NCBI GenBank assembly: GCA_018711005.1
Contig: DVIT01000065.1
Coordinates: 1 to 37,078 of the forward strand
Length of the DNA: 37,078 nt
Origin: Candidatus Scybalocola faecigallinarum
GTDB lineage: Bacteria; Bacillota; Clostridia; Lachnospirales; Lachnospiraceae
Direction: 5' to 3'
Made by a program: the position numbers and the translations under genes. Shown piece after piece: positions 1 through 7,691 of the stretch. How positions within the stretch are numbered: the first letter of the stretch is position 1; each line of letters opens with the position of its first letter. The notes beneath the pieces are model-generated. The model was not told where the DNA came from and ran no database searches. It saw only the letters and a program-made list of their open reading frames with translations.

Positions 1-1
1 A

Positions 2-523
2 GGGGATAAGATCGCCGGCTACCTTCAGCGGGAAGGGCTGACACCAAAGGCGATCTTGCTGACCCACGGTCATTTCGACCATGTTATGGGCATCCCGCCC
101 CTGAAGGAAAAGTATGACCTGCCTGTGTATATCCACCGTTTGGAGGAAGATGTTTTGGAATCTCCTCAGCTGAATGCCTGTGCCATGATCGGCGCTAATG
201 TAAGCTTAAAAGCGGATCATCTCATTGAGGACGGAGAGGAGCTTTCGATCGCCGGAGCAAGGATCAGGGTGCTGTTTACTCCCGGACATACGAAAGGCGG
301 CGTCAGCTATTACATTGAGGACCTTAATGCTGTGATCTGCGGGGATACGCTGTTTGAAGGTTCTGTGGGCAGGACCGATCTGCCTACAGGGAGCATGGGG
401 ACTTTAGTGCGTTCTATCCGGGAAAAGCTTTTTGTCCTGGATGATGAGGTTTCCGTGCTGCCCGGCCATGGGGGTGCGACGACCATTGGCTGGGAGAAAA
501 AGTATAATCCCTTTGTCAGCTGA
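2..523 (+). CDS. MBL-fold metallo-hydrolase (glyoxalase II-like), 5' truncated by the window edge
   Basis: The frame is open from base 2, so the start codon and roughly the first 30-40 residues lie outside the window; a TTG at 56 sits inside the conserved core and is not the start. Visible metal-binding motifs of the metallo-beta-lactamase fold are THGHFDH (second H..DH part), PGHTKGG (third His ligand), GDTLFEGSVGRTDLP (bridging Asp) and LPGHGG (last His). The order and the GRTDLP signature match the small YcbL/hydroxyacylglutathione-hydrolase-like group of about 205-210 residues, which probably bind two metal ions and hydrolyse thioesters in the cytosol. The true substrate cannot be read from sequence. 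The gene ends 31 nt before hemZ on the same strand with no terminator between, so the two are probably cotranscribed. Confidence 0.87.
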   Translation, partial: GDKIAGYLQREGLTPKAILLTHGHFDHVMGIPPLKEKYDLPVYIHRLEEDVLESPQLNACAMIGANVSLKADHLIEDGEELSIAGARIRVLFTPGHTKGGVSYYIEDLNAVICGDTLFEGSVGRTDLPTGSMGTLVRSIREKLFVLDDEVSVLPGHGGATTIGWEKKYNPFVS

Positions 524-554
524 TCGACGGTGATAACTAAACGAGGTAAAATAA

Positions 555-2003
555 ATGATAGGACTATTTATGAATCAGTCCAGCTACGAAAATGACATTC
601 GGGCGCTGATGATGGCTTTTTTCCCGGGAGAAAAGATCGTTCTTAACGGGGAGGACACCGATTATCAGGTCCGGGTCATTTTTTTGCCGGACAAAGTAAA
701 AATTTCTCTGGAAGATGGGGAGCAGACCCTTTCCTTTAAGGAAGGAATGTGTGATTTTTCAGATTACAGGGAAGCTAAAAATACATTAAAGCGGATCTTA
801 TACGACTGCCTGGCTTCTTATAAGCAGGTCAGCCTGCCCTGGGGAACCCTTACGGGCATCCGGCCCACAAAGATCGCTATGGATCTGATCAACAGGGGAT
901 TTTCTCAGGAGGAAATGTACGATTACTTTAAAAGAGAGTATTATCTGTCCGATGAGAAATACAGCCTTTGTACCCGGGTGGCTCAAAATGAATCCCGGAT
1001 TTTAAAGGATTTAGATTACGGCTCTACATACAGCCTTTATGTGGGGATTCCTTTTTGCCCTACTATATGCGCTTACTGTTCATTTTCGTCCTTCCCTTTA
1101 TCCGCCTGGAAAAAACGTGTAGACGATTATCTGGAAGCGCTGTTTAAGGAGCTGGATTATCTGGCATCCCTGCCGGATGAAAAGCATCTGCTCACGTTAT
1201 ATATGGGCGGCGGTACGCCTACATCCCTGACAGCGTCCCAGATGGACCGGCTTTTAGACAAGCTTTCATCCATTTATGACTTTTCGTCTATCCGGGAGAT
1301 CACCATTGAGGCGGGACGGCCGGACAGTATTACTATGGACAAGCTGAAGGTGATCAAGTCCTACGGGATCGACCGTATTTCGATTAACCCTCAGACGATG
1401 AAGCAAAAGACTCTGGATCTTATTGGCCGCAGGCACACGGTGGAGCAGGTGAAGGAAGCCTTTGCCATGGCCAGGGATGCGGGATTTGGAAATATTAATA
1501 TGGATCTTATTGCCGGACTTCCGGAGGAAACCGTAGAGGACATGGAAGAAACACTGCGCCAGATCGCCCTTTTAGGGCCGGACAGTATGACCGTCCATTC
1601 TCTGGCCATTAAACGGGCTGCCTATATGAATAAAAACAGGGAAGCCTTTAAGGTTACGTCTCAGGAAGTAGTAAACCGTATGATCAGCGCTTCTTTTGAA
1701 AGCGCCCTGAGCATGGGCATGGAGCCTTATTATTTGTACCGCCAGAAAAATATTGCCGGGAATCTGGAAAATGTGGGATATGCCCGCAAAGGCTGTGAGG
1801 GGCTTTATAATATCCTGATCATGGAAGAAAAGCAGACCATTGTAGCCGCCGGAGCCGGGGGAGCCACCAAGATCGTTATCCCGGGAGAAAACCGCATTGA
1901 GCGGATCGAAAATGTAAAAAATGTGAAGGATTATATTGAGCGCATTGATGAAATGATCGGGCGCAAGCAAAGGTTTGATATTCATGGAAGAAAAAATGAC
2001 TGA
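555..2003 (+). CDS. hemZ: HemZ-type radical SAM coproporphyrinogen dehydrogenase-like protein
   Basis: A 482-residue protein of the HemN/HemW/HemZ radical SAM family. The 4Fe-4S cluster motif CxxxCxxC is at Cys168, Cys172 and Cys175 (PFCPTICAYCSF), followed by the SAM-binding glycine motif YMGGGTPTSL near residue 215 and the EITIEAGRPDSI strand. An N-terminal extension of about 150 residues before the radical SAM core is typical of HemZ and absent from HemN/HemW. The family is linked to oxygen-independent conversion of coproporphyrinogen III, but many Clostridia carry hemZ without a full haem pathway, so the true reaction is uncertain. The start ATG at 555 follows AGG at 544-546. The 3' end overlaps the next gene, suggesting translational coupling. 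Confidence 0.85.
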   Translation: MIGLFMNQSSYENDIRALMMAFFPGEKIVLNGEDTDYQVRVIFLPDKVKISLEDGEQTLSFKEGMCDFSDYREAKNTLKRILYDCLASYKQVSLPWGTLTGIRPTKIAMDLINRGFSQEEMYDYFKREYYLSDEKYSLCTRVAQNESRILKDLDYGSTYSLYVGIPFCPTICAYCSFSSFPLSAWKKRVDDYLEALFKELDYLASLPDEKHLLTLYMGGGTPTSLTASQMDRLLDKLSSIYDFSSIREITIEAGRPDSITMDKLKVIKSYGIDRISINPQTMKQKTLDLIGRRHTVEQVKEAFAMARDAGFGNINMDLIAGLPEETVEDMEETLRQIALLGPDSMTVHSLAIKRAAYMNKNREAFKVTSQEVVNRMISASFESALSMGMEPYYLYRQKNIAGNLENVGYARKGCEGLYNILIMEEKQTIVAAGAGGATKIVIPGENRIERIENVKNVKDYIERIDEMIGRKQRFDIHGRKND

Positions 2004-2730
2004 AAATGAATTTGTCCGCACCCGGGCCCTTTTGGGAGACGAAGGCTTTAACCGGGTGGCCGGCGCCTGTGTTGCGGTTTTCGGCGTAGGCGGCGTAGGC
2101 TCTTTTGTGGCTGAGGCCCTGGTGCGCAGCGGCGTGGGACATATCCATATTGTAGATAATGACCGGGTTGTTTTAAGTAATATTAACCGTCAGATCCTGG
2201 CCCTTCATTCCACCCTGGGACGGCCAAAGGTTCAGGTGATGAAAGAACGGATGCTGGATATTAACCCCAATGTCCGTGTGACTGCCTGGGAGACGTTTGT
2301 AGACAAGGACAGTATGGAGCAGTTTCCTTTTGAAGATTTTGATTATATTGTGGATGCCATTGATACGGTCACATCCAAGCTTTTGCTTATTGAAAAGGCA
2401 AAGGCCATGGATATTCCGGTGATCAGCTCCATGGGTGTAGGCAATAAGCTGTACCCGGAACGGTTAAAGATCACGGACCTGTCAAAGACCAGTGTATGCC
2501 CGTTAGCCAGGGTTATGCGCCGGGAGCTGAAAAAACGGGGAATCCAGCAGGTTAAGGTATTATTTTCCGACGAGATTCCCGTTGCACTGCAGGCAGACCC
2601 GGGCAGCGACGCTCATTCTCTGAATAAAAAGCGGGTATCTCCGGGAAGTATCGCCTTTGTGCCCTCAGTGGCTGGGCTGATGATCGCCGGGGAAGTGATC
2701 CGGGATCTGTCGAATGGTGTCGATGAATAA
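1984..2730 (+). CDS. tcdA: tRNA threonylcarbamoyladenosine dehydratase (TcdA/CsdL, E1-like ThiF family)
   Basis: An E1-like adenylating enzyme of about 245-249 residues. It shows the nucleotide-binding VFGVGGVGSF loop near the N-terminus, then the DNDRVVLSNINRQ motif, a DYIVDAIDT strand (ATP/Mg site) and SSMGVGNK. This pattern matches TcdA, which uses ATP to cyclise t6A37 of ANN-decoding tRNAs to ct6A; the related ThiF/MoeB sulphur-transfer enzymes are longer or lack this C-terminus. Start choice: ATG 1984 lies inside hemZ (20-nt overlap); ATG 1996 has GGAAG at 1986-1990 five bases upstream and is an equally good start. A TTG at 1975 is less likely. It is the last gene before a strong terminator. 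Confidence 0.87.
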   Translation: MEEKMTENEFVRTRALLGDEGFNRVAGACVAVFGVGGVGSFVAEALVRSGVGHIHIVDNDRVVLSNINRQILALHSTLGRPKVQVMKERMLDINPNVRVTAWETFVDKDSMEQFPFEDFDYIVDAIDTVTSKLLLIEKAKAMDIPVISSMGVGNKLYPERLKITDLSKTSVCPLARVMRRELKKRGIQQVKVLFSDEIPVALQADPGSDAHSLNKKRVSPGSIAFVPSVAGLMIAGEVIRDLSNGVDE

Positions 2731-2758
2731 TGATTGAAAAAAATCAGGATCCATGTAT

Positions 2759-2806
2759 AATAAAAGCATCACAAAACAAAGGTTTTGCGGTGCTTTTATT
2801 TTTTGT
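2759..2806 (+). terminator. Intrinsic terminator of the hemZ-tcdA unit
   Basis: Hairpin with left arm 2759-2777 and right arm 2782-2800 (19 positions, one A-C mismatch and one G-T pair), loop AAAG, directly followed by a T run at 2799-2804. It lies about 30 nt after the tcdA stop codon. Confidence 0.85.
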
Positions 2807-2990
2807 AATGGTTTGTCTTTTTATGTATTGGTTTTTCTGAATAAACCATTGTCTTTTCTAAGTTTCAGGGCGTCCTTGCTGAGAGGATGGTGATCTTTGC
2901 CCTGTGCTGTTAATTATGATCTGAAATTAAGAATTCTTATATTTCCCATGGCGTAACTTTATAAACCTTGCAGTAATAAGGAGAAGATGG

Positions 2991-3953
2991 ATGAATAAAG
3001 AAGCAAAAGGAATGGATTACCCCGGATTTATTGATTATATCCAGGAACATGTACGGGAATTTATCTGCTGCAATGAGGACTGGGACGATATTGTGGATAT
3101 ACGAATTGTTCCGGTCATCAGGAACAACGAGACGGTGGTGAACACCATGTGGATCCTGGAGGATGGCCGGCTGCGCTGCCCCCAGATCAACCTGGATGAT
3201 TTTTTCAGGGATTACTGTATGAGCCTGGATATGGATGGGGTTATGGAAGGTATCCTTGATATTTACAGGCGCAGCAGGTCAGATGACAGCCTTTTGGATC
3301 CGGAAGATATGGAGGACTTTTTTAAGATCAGGGACAGGATCGTACTCCGTCTTGTCAGTGGTTCCAGGAACCGGAATACGTTAAAGCTGTGTCCGCACCG
3401 GAAGCTTTTTGATATGGCAATCACCTACCGCATACTGGCAGGGAAAAACAGCGGAGGTATATCCACATTATTGGTGACTGACCGTCTGATGCAGCTGTGG
3501 GGGCTGGACGAGGCGGCGGTATATGCCCTGGCGCTCACTAATACCCAAAGGATCTTTCCGCCCCGGCTCAAGGACATGGAAACGGTTATGGGTGAGCTGT
3601 CCGGAGCCTTTCCTGAGGAAGAAAAGGATGGATTGTTTCCAAAGAGGGGCTTTCACAGGAATATGATGATACTGACCAATGACTGCGGGATCAATGGGGC
3701 TTCGGTGATCTGCTATCCCAATCTCTTAAAATCATGTACCAGACGTCTGGGGCCTGATTTTTATATTCTCCCAAGCTCGATCCACGAAGTAATCCTGCTT
3801 CCTAAAACAAGTGCTGTCCTGCCCGGGGAGCTGGTACATACGGTGCATTGTGCAAATGCCAATGTTGTCTCACAAGAGGAAATTTTGTCGGATTGTGTCT
3901 ATTATTTTTCGTCAAAAACGGGAAAAATACAAAAATATACTGGACAAATATGA
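2991..3953 (+). CDS. DUF5688 family protein, function unknown
   Basis: A 320-residue soluble protein with no signal peptide or membrane segment. It resembles the DUF5688 proteins that are widespread and often multicopy in Lachnospiraceae. Supporting features are the acidic N-terminal start (a FIDYIQEHV helix), a central segment with LVTDRLMQLWGLDE and NGASVICYPNLLKS, and the C-terminal DFYILPSSIHEVILLP box (about residues 256-271) that I associate with the family. Function is unknown. A ribosome site AAGGAG (2978-2983) precedes ATG 2991 by 7 nt. It sits alone after a terminator and upstream of a DUF1294 gene; the neighbours give no functional clue. Confidence 0.7.
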   Translation: MNKEAKGMDYPGFIDYIQEHVREFICCNEDWDDIVDIRIVPVIRNNETVVNTMWILEDGRLRCPQINLDDFFRDYCMSLDMDGVMEGILDIYRRSRSDDSLLDPEDMEDFFKIRDRIVLRLVSGSRNRNTLKLCPHRKLFDMAITYRILAGKNSGGISTLLVTDRLMQLWGLDEAAVYALALTNTQRIFPPRLKDMETVMGELSGAFPEEEKDGLFPKRGFHRNMMILTNDCGINGASVICYPNLLKSCTRRLGPDFYILPSSIHEVILLPKTSAVLPGELVHTVHCANANVVSQEEILSDCVYYFSSKTGKIQKYTGQI

Positions 3954-4059
3954 AATAAACTGCTACTATCGTAGTGATGTTGTGTATCGCCCGGCAGGCA
4001 AAGGCCAGCCGGGCAAAAATGTTAAAGGCACACAAAACGACATTTCAGGAGCTTTGATC

Positions 4060-4344
4060 ATGGACATAGTGATAAAGATTTCAGCGGTCTGGCTGCTGAT
4101 AGTAAATCTGTATGGTTTTATTTTATGCCGGATTGATAAAAAGCGGGCGGTAAAGCATTTGTGGCGGATCCCGGAAAAGCGGTTTTTTATCACTGCGTTT
4201 TTGGGCGGAGGCCCCGGTGTGCTGGCCGGTATGTATACATTCCGGCATAAGACAAAGCATGTACGGTTTACGGCAGGTATTCCCGCGATCAGCATTGTGG
4301 AATATGTGCTGATCTTTTTACTATTATGGAAAGTATGGAGGTAG
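4060..4344 (+). CDS. DUF1294 family small membrane protein
   Basis: A 94-residue protein with a hydrophobic N-terminal helix (about residues 4-23), the DUF1294 core ([12 protein letters not shown], then [30 protein letters not shown]) and a C-terminal hydrophobic helix (about 72-90). These motifs are the family signature; its role is unknown. The open frame extends upstream into the DUF5688 gene, but the start chosen is ATG 4060 because AGGAG at 4047-4051 lies 8 nt before it and the family begins at this point. The stop codon lies 5 nt before the glyA start, and the glyA ribosome site lies within the last codons of this gene, so the two are likely translationally coupled. Confidence 0.82.
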   Translation: MDIVIKISAVWLLIVNLYGFILCRIDKKRAVKHLWRIPEKRFFITAFLGGGPGVLAGMYTFRHKTKHVRFTAGIPAISIVEYVLIFLLLWKVWR

Positions 4345-4349
4345 GAGTT

Positions 4350-5582
4350 ATGTATTCATTTGATGAAGTCAAAAGTGCAGACCCGGCAGTGGCCGAGGCG
4401 ATCCAGTTGGAGATCGGCAGACAAAACGGGAACATTGAGCTGATTGCATCTGAAAATTTTGTCAGCAAAGCGGTCATGGCGGCTATGGGCAGCCCTCTCA
4501 CCAACAAATATGCCGAAGGCTATCCGGGCAAGCGCTATTATGGCGGATGCCAGTATGTGGATATTGTAGAAAACCTGGCTATTGAAAGGGCTAAGGAGCT
4601 TTTTGGCGCAGAGTATGTGAATGTACAGCCTCATTCCGGCGCTCAGGCCAATATGGCTGTTTTCCAGGCTGTGTTAAAGCCCGGGGATACTTTTATGGGC
4701 ATGAATCTGGATCACGGCGGACATCTGACCCACGGAAGCCCGGCAAATTACTCCGGTAAGGTTTTCCATTGCGTGCCTTATGGTGTGAATGATAAAGGCT
4801 TTATTGATTATGATGAAGTGCGCCGGATCGCACTTGAGGCAAAGCCTAAGCTGATCATTGCCGGCGCCAGCGCTTACTGCCGTACGATTGATTTTAAGCG
4901 GTTCAGAGAGATCGCAGATGAAGTGGGAGCATATTTGATGGTTGATATGGCCCATATCGCAGGCCTTGTTGCAGCAGGGCTCCATCCAAGCCCGATCCCC
5001 TATGCGCATTTTACAACGACGACGACCCACAAAACATTAAGAGGCCCCAGAGGCGGCATGATCCTTTCCACGGAAGAATTTGCCAAAAAGTTAAATTCTG
5101 CAGTATTCCCGGGGACACAGGGCGGCCCTCTCATGCATGTGATCGCAGCCAAGGCGGTGGCATTTAAAGAGGCTCTTTCCGATGATTTTAAGGTTTATCA
5201 GCAACAGATCGTGGATAATGCCAAAGCATTATGCAGCGGCCTGCAAAAGAGAGGACTGAATATTGTATCCGGCGGTACGGATAATCACCTGATGCTGGTA
5301 GATCTGCAGAATCTTGGCCTGACCGGAAAGCAGGCGGAAAAGATGCTGGATGAGGTACACATTACCTGCAATAAAAATACCATTCCCAATGATCCTCAGT
5401 CGCCTTTTGTGACAAGCGGTATCCGCCTTGGCACACCTGCGGCAACGACCCGGGGAATGAATACAGAAGATATGGATCAGATTGCTCAGGCTATTGCAGT
5501 GACACTGAAGGATTTTGAAAACGGTAAAGATGAGGCCATGGCTATTGTAAAGGCTCTGACCGATAAATATCCGTTATATTAA
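4350..5582 (+). CDS. glyA: Serine hydroxymethyltransferase
   Basis: A 410-residue PLP enzyme interconverting serine plus tetrahydrofolate with glycine plus 5,10-methylene-tetrahydrofolate, the main entry to one-carbon metabolism. Motifs run in order: [24 protein letters not shown], the HGGHLTHG loop, [12 protein letters not shown] and the PLP-lysine motif [14 protein letters not shown] (Lys228). Length is normal for bacterial GlyA. The start is ATG 4350, with GGAGG at 4337-4341 eight nt upstream; an in-frame ATG at 4326 would put that ribosome site inside the gene and add eight residues not seen in the family. I see no glycine or folate riboswitch upstream, so expression probably comes from the upstream DUF1294 transcript or an unrecognised promoter. 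Confidence 0.95.
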   Translation: MYSFDEVKSADPAVAEAIQLEIGRQNGNIELIASENFVSKAVMAAMGSPLTNKYAEGYPGKRYYGGCQYVDIVENLAIERAKELFGAEYVNVQPHSGAQANMAVFQAVLKPGDTFMGMNLDHGGHLTHGSPANYSGKVFHCVPYGVNDKGFIDYDEVRRIALEAKPKLIIAGASAYCRTIDFKRFREIADEVGAYLMVDMAHIAGLVAAGLHPSPIPYAHFTTTTTHKTLRGPRGGMILSTEEFAKKLNSAVFPGTQGGPLMHVIAAKAVAFKEALSDDFKVYQQQIVDNAKALCSGLQKRGLNIVSGGTDNHLMLVDLQNLGLTGKQAEKMLDEVHITCNKNTIPNDPQSPFVTSGIRLGTPAATTRGMNTEDMDQIAQAIAVTLKDFENGKDEAMAIVKALTDKYPLY

Positions 5583-5587
5583 CAAGC

Positions 5588-5627
5588 ATGCATCCGAAAG
5601 CCGGTGTAGTGCCGCTTTCGGATGCAT
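5588..5627. terminator. Bidirectional hairpin between convergent glyA and the GDPD gene
   Basis: Perfect 14-bp stem (5588-5601 with 5614-5627) and 12-nt loop between two convergent genes. It lacks a strong T run on either side, so it may act as a weak terminator or as a 3'-end-protecting structure. Confidence 0.55.
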
Positions 5628-5632
5628 ATACT

Positions 5633-6457
5633 TTATGGCTCGAAGTGCTCAAAAATGATGGTATGGCCCAATTTTTTCAGAATCTTTCTGTCTTGTTCAT
5701 TAGATACAGTCCAAAGGACGGTCATAGCCTTAAAAAGCTTATGGTTCAGGAAAAACCCCAGATTTTTTATATCCTGAAAGTTATAGGCGATAAAGTCCGG
5801 CCGCGCGGCTGCGTTGGTCACCAGATGGGACAGGATCAGCGGCCCCGCCTGCCAGCTGCTGGGCGTTCTGCTGAAATTGCAGGAAAGCTGTCCCCGGATC
5901 ACATTTTTTCTGTTTTTCCGGTACCATACTATGGCCAGCGGATGGAAGGATTCGATGCAGTAGGGCCCTTTATACCGGGACAGCATCTGATCAGCAGCAG
6001 CGCAAAGTTCATTATAATTGCCTTTGTCCACTTTAAGTTCTATGATCAGCGGAACCCGGCCGCTGACAAGCTGAAGAACATCTTCAAAAAGAGGGATCGT
6101 TTCCCGGGTGCCGATCAGACGGACGTCTTTTAATTCCTCCCATGTCATTTCACAAATATCCCGTTTTATATGGCACATACGCCACAGATTGTTGTCATGA
6201 AAGACAACCAGGCGACGGTCTTTGGTTAAGTGGATGTCCAGCTCGATGCCGTAATTTTTGCTGACAGCTTTTTCAAAGGCGGCCATGGAATTTTCAGGGA
6301 TACCCCAGGCATTGTCATGCAGTCCCCGGTGGGCATAATCATATTGTTTTAAAAGCTCCATACGGCGGGATTTCCTGCGGCTTGGAGCGATCGCGTAAAG
6401 ATAAGCGGCAGATATGCCGGCCAGACCTCCCAGTAAAACTTTTGATACATTTTTCAT
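5633..6457 (-). CDS. Membrane-anchored glycerophosphodiester phosphodiesterase
   Basis: A 274-residue GDPD-family TIM-barrel enzyme that hydrolyses glycerophosphodiesters to glycerol-3-phosphate and an alcohol. Residues 5-25 form a hydrophobic anchor. The catalytic motifs are AHRGLHDN (His43), ENSMAAFEKA (Glu56), IELDIHLTKD (Glu72 and Asp74) and VVFHDNN (His87), all intact. Length and layout match single-domain bacterial GDPDs such as UgpQ or GlpQ1-like proteins. The start is ATG 6457 because the membrane helix follows directly; the ribosome site AAAGGA lies about 14 nt upstream, longer than usual, and open codons continue upstream to 6577 without a better site. It converges on glyA and diverges from the sigma factor gene. 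Confidence 0.88.
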   Translation of the reverse strand: MKNVSKVLLGGLAGISAAYLYAIAPSRRKSRRMELLKQYDYAHRGLHDNAWGIPENSMAAFEKAVSKNYGIELDIHLTKDRRLVVFHDNNLWRMCHIKRDICEMTWEELKDVRLIGTRETIPLFEDVLQLVSGRVPLIIELKVDKGNYNELCAAADQMLSRYKGPYCIESFHPLAIVWYRKNRKNVIRGQLSCNFSRTPSSWQAGPLILSHLVTNAAARPDFIAYNFQDIKNLGFFLNHKLFKAMTVLWTVSNEQDRKILKKLGHTIIFEHFEP

Positions 6458-6578
6458 GTGTGGTGTCCATTTCCTTTCTGTAAAAGCATTTGATGCCATG
6501 TACGTTTTTGCGGCACAAGGTGCAAAGTCCGCGGCATCATGGGTTAAAATCGTTTTTGACCTTAACATTTCTGACAAT

Positions 6579-6607
6579 AGTTTAGCATTGTTTTTAAAAA
6601 TTGTCTA
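6579..6607 (-). promoter_or_regulatory. Candidate promoter for the GDPD gene
   Basis: On the minus strand, TAGACA (6602-6607) and TAAACT (6579-6584) are separated by 17 nt, with an extended -10 TGC directly before the -10 box. It is in the gap between the GDPD and sigma factor genes. Pattern-based only. Confidence 0.45.
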
Positions 6608-6637
6608 TTGGTTTGAATGGATCAGAAAGGGGATACT

Positions 6638-7168
6638 GTGGCAGAGGGAGATGATATTAAAAAACAATGGTTTGACTGGTTTGAAGAAAAATACGGCAGA
6701 CGTATCCGCCGGACCATACAGGGGCGTGTGAAAAATCCGGTATGGTCGGATGATATTATACAGGAAGTATACTGCCGGGTATGGATGTACTGTGACCGTA
6801 TGCGCACTTTGGAAAAGAAAGCCCTGGAGGTTTATTTAAAGGATATTCTGCGGACAGCCGTTGCAGACTATTTTGCGGACCGGAACAGCAGATTAATATT
6901 AAAGTCGGATATTACGCCTCTGCAGACCAGGGATCTTTCCAAAGAATATTACTCATTGGAAAGTCATATAATATTTCAGGACTACTTAAAGCTTCTTGGG
7001 GAGATGTCAGAAAAGTACAGGAACATCCTGATCCTGCGTATTCTTTATAATATGAGCTACAAAGATATAGGAGAAATTTTAGGAGTGAGGGAGACGACAG
7101 CCCGGAAACGTTATGAGCGGGGAATAAAAAAACTATCCGGAAGGGCGCAGGAAATATTTCCTACTTGA
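6638..7168 (+). CDS. Sigma-70 family (ECF-like) RNA polymerase sigma factor
   Basis: A protein of about 176 residues with a sigma region 2-like N-terminal half (WFDWFEEKYGRRIRRTI, then WSDDIIQEVYCRVWMYCD, the core-binding/-10-recognition helices) and a region 4 helix-turn-helix in the C-terminal half (LLGEMSEKYRNILILRI, MSYKDIGEILGVRETTARKRY). No region 1.1 or region 3 is visible, so it is of the ECF type. I prefer GTG 6638 as start because AAGGGG at 6627-6632 lies 5 nt upstream; an ATG at 6617 would add seven residues but has no ribosome site. No anti-sigma gene is adjacent: the next gene is an RNA gene and the upstream gene is divergent. The regulon is unknown. The last codons overlap the -35 box of the following RNA gene. 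Confidence 0.85.
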   Translation: MAEGDDIKKQWFDWFEEKYGRRIRRTIQGRVKNPVWSDDIIQEVYCRVWMYCDRMRTLEKKALEVYLKDILRTAVADYFADRNSRLILKSDITPLQTRDLSKEYYSLESHIIFQDYLKLLGEMSEKYRNILILRILYNMSYKDIGEILGVRETTARKRYERGIKKLSGRAQEIFPT

Positions 7169-7193
7169 AATTTTCTAACATATCATATATAAT
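7165..7193 (+). promoter_or_regulatory. Consensus promoter of the 6S RNA gene
   Basis: TTGAAA (7165-7170) and a perfect TATAAT (7188-7193) with 17-nt spacing. The predicted start of transcription is near 7200. The -35 box overlaps the stop codon of the sigma factor gene. Confidence 0.85.
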
Positions 7194-7199
7194 GAATCC

Positions 7200-7402
7200 A
7201 GACAAAGAAATATATTCCTGGGATGTTCGATAACCCTGCAATTTTGAACCTACATTTATTTTGACGGGAAATTTGATATCGGGAAATATGTCAGGCCTCC
7301 GATTATGCAGTGGAAGACAGAAAAACCGACGAGATTACCCACCTGGCGTTTAGGCTAGGCGTCAAAATAGCGGGGAACGGCACCCTGGGGCCCTACATAA
7401 GA
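7200..7402 (+). ncRNA. ssrS: 6S RNA (SsrS), regulator of RNA polymerase
   Basis: A transcribed stretch of about 200 nt with no reading frame, between a consensus promoter and an intrinsic terminator. The 5' part CCTGGGATGTTCG resembles the 5' end of known 6S RNAs and can pair with the 3' part GGGGAACGGCACCCTGG: CC/GG, GGG/CCC, TG/CA and TTC/GAA, with small bulges. The interior (TTTTGAACCTACATTT, then GGGAAAT and GTCAGGCCTCC) agrees with what I recall of Clostridia 6S sequences. 6S RNA mimics an open promoter and binds housekeeping holoenzyme in stationary phase. The call rests on recognition of sequence and closing stem; a covariance-model search was not run. The alternative is another structured sRNA of similar size. 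Confidence 0.75.
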
Positions 7403-7404
7403 AA

Positions 7405-7440
7405 AAAAGAGACGCAGCGAGAGCCAGCGTCTCTTTTGTT
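7405..7440 (+). terminator. Intrinsic terminator of the 6S RNA gene
   Basis: Perfect 11-bp stem, 7405-7415 with 7427-7437, and an 11-nt loop. The right arm itself ends in TTTT and is followed by GTT. Confidence 0.85.
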
Positions 7441-7441
7441 A

Positions 7442-7557
7442 TGAGCACTTAACGAAGCCAAGCCGTCAGGCGCGGGCTGAGTTTAGTGCGAATACACATC
7501 GCGAACCTTAGTGAGACGGGCGAAAGGCCGTCGAGCTTAGTTGAGCGATGTTACCCC
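7442..7557 (+). repeat. Palindromic dispersed repeat, copy A
   Basis: The core 7448-7509 is identical to copy B at 61 of 62 positions and clearly related to copy C at 18008-18069. It contains nested inverted repeats: CACTTAAC with GTTTAGTG, AGCC with GGCT, and ACATCGC (7496-7502) with GCGATGT (7545-7551) enclosing GACGG/CCGTC (7515-7519 and 7528-7532). Copy A has the longest right half. It is non-coding and lies directly behind the 6S terminator. Confidence 0.8.
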
Positions 7558-7587
7558 TGCAGCGGCTGCGTCAGCGAGCGGGCATGG

Positions 7588-7649
7588 CTTAACGAAGCCA
7601 AGCCGCCAGGCGCGGGCTGAGTTTAGTGCGAATACACATCGCGAACCTT
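7588..7649 (+). repeat. Palindromic dispersed repeat, copy B
   Basis: Second copy in the same orientation, 140 nt downstream of copy A, differing at one base (T to C in the AGCCGTCAGG segment). It lacks the right-hand palindrome of copy A and ends about 40 nt before the start codon of the SpoIID-domain gene. Between the copies is a perfect GCAGC-G-GCTGC palindrome. Together the copies fill the 250-nt gap, in which I see no gene. Confidence 0.8.
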
Positions 7650-7691
7650 GGCGTAGACTGTCAGACATATTTTGACGTTGGAAAGGATTTT

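Noticed and set aside
56-58. TTG at 56 as start of the MBL-fold gene
   Set aside because: It would begin inside the conserved strand before THGHFDH; the frame is open to the window edge, so the gene is simply cut.
2866-2904. CAGGGC/GCCCTG inverted repeat upstream of the DUF5688 gene
   Set aside because: Only six base pairs around a 27-nt loop; no riboswitch or operator is recognisable.
3811-4059. Upstream extension of the DUF1294 frame into the DUF5688 gene
   Set aside because: The extension overlaps the real DUF5688 reading frame, and a good ribosome site sits directly before ATG 4060.
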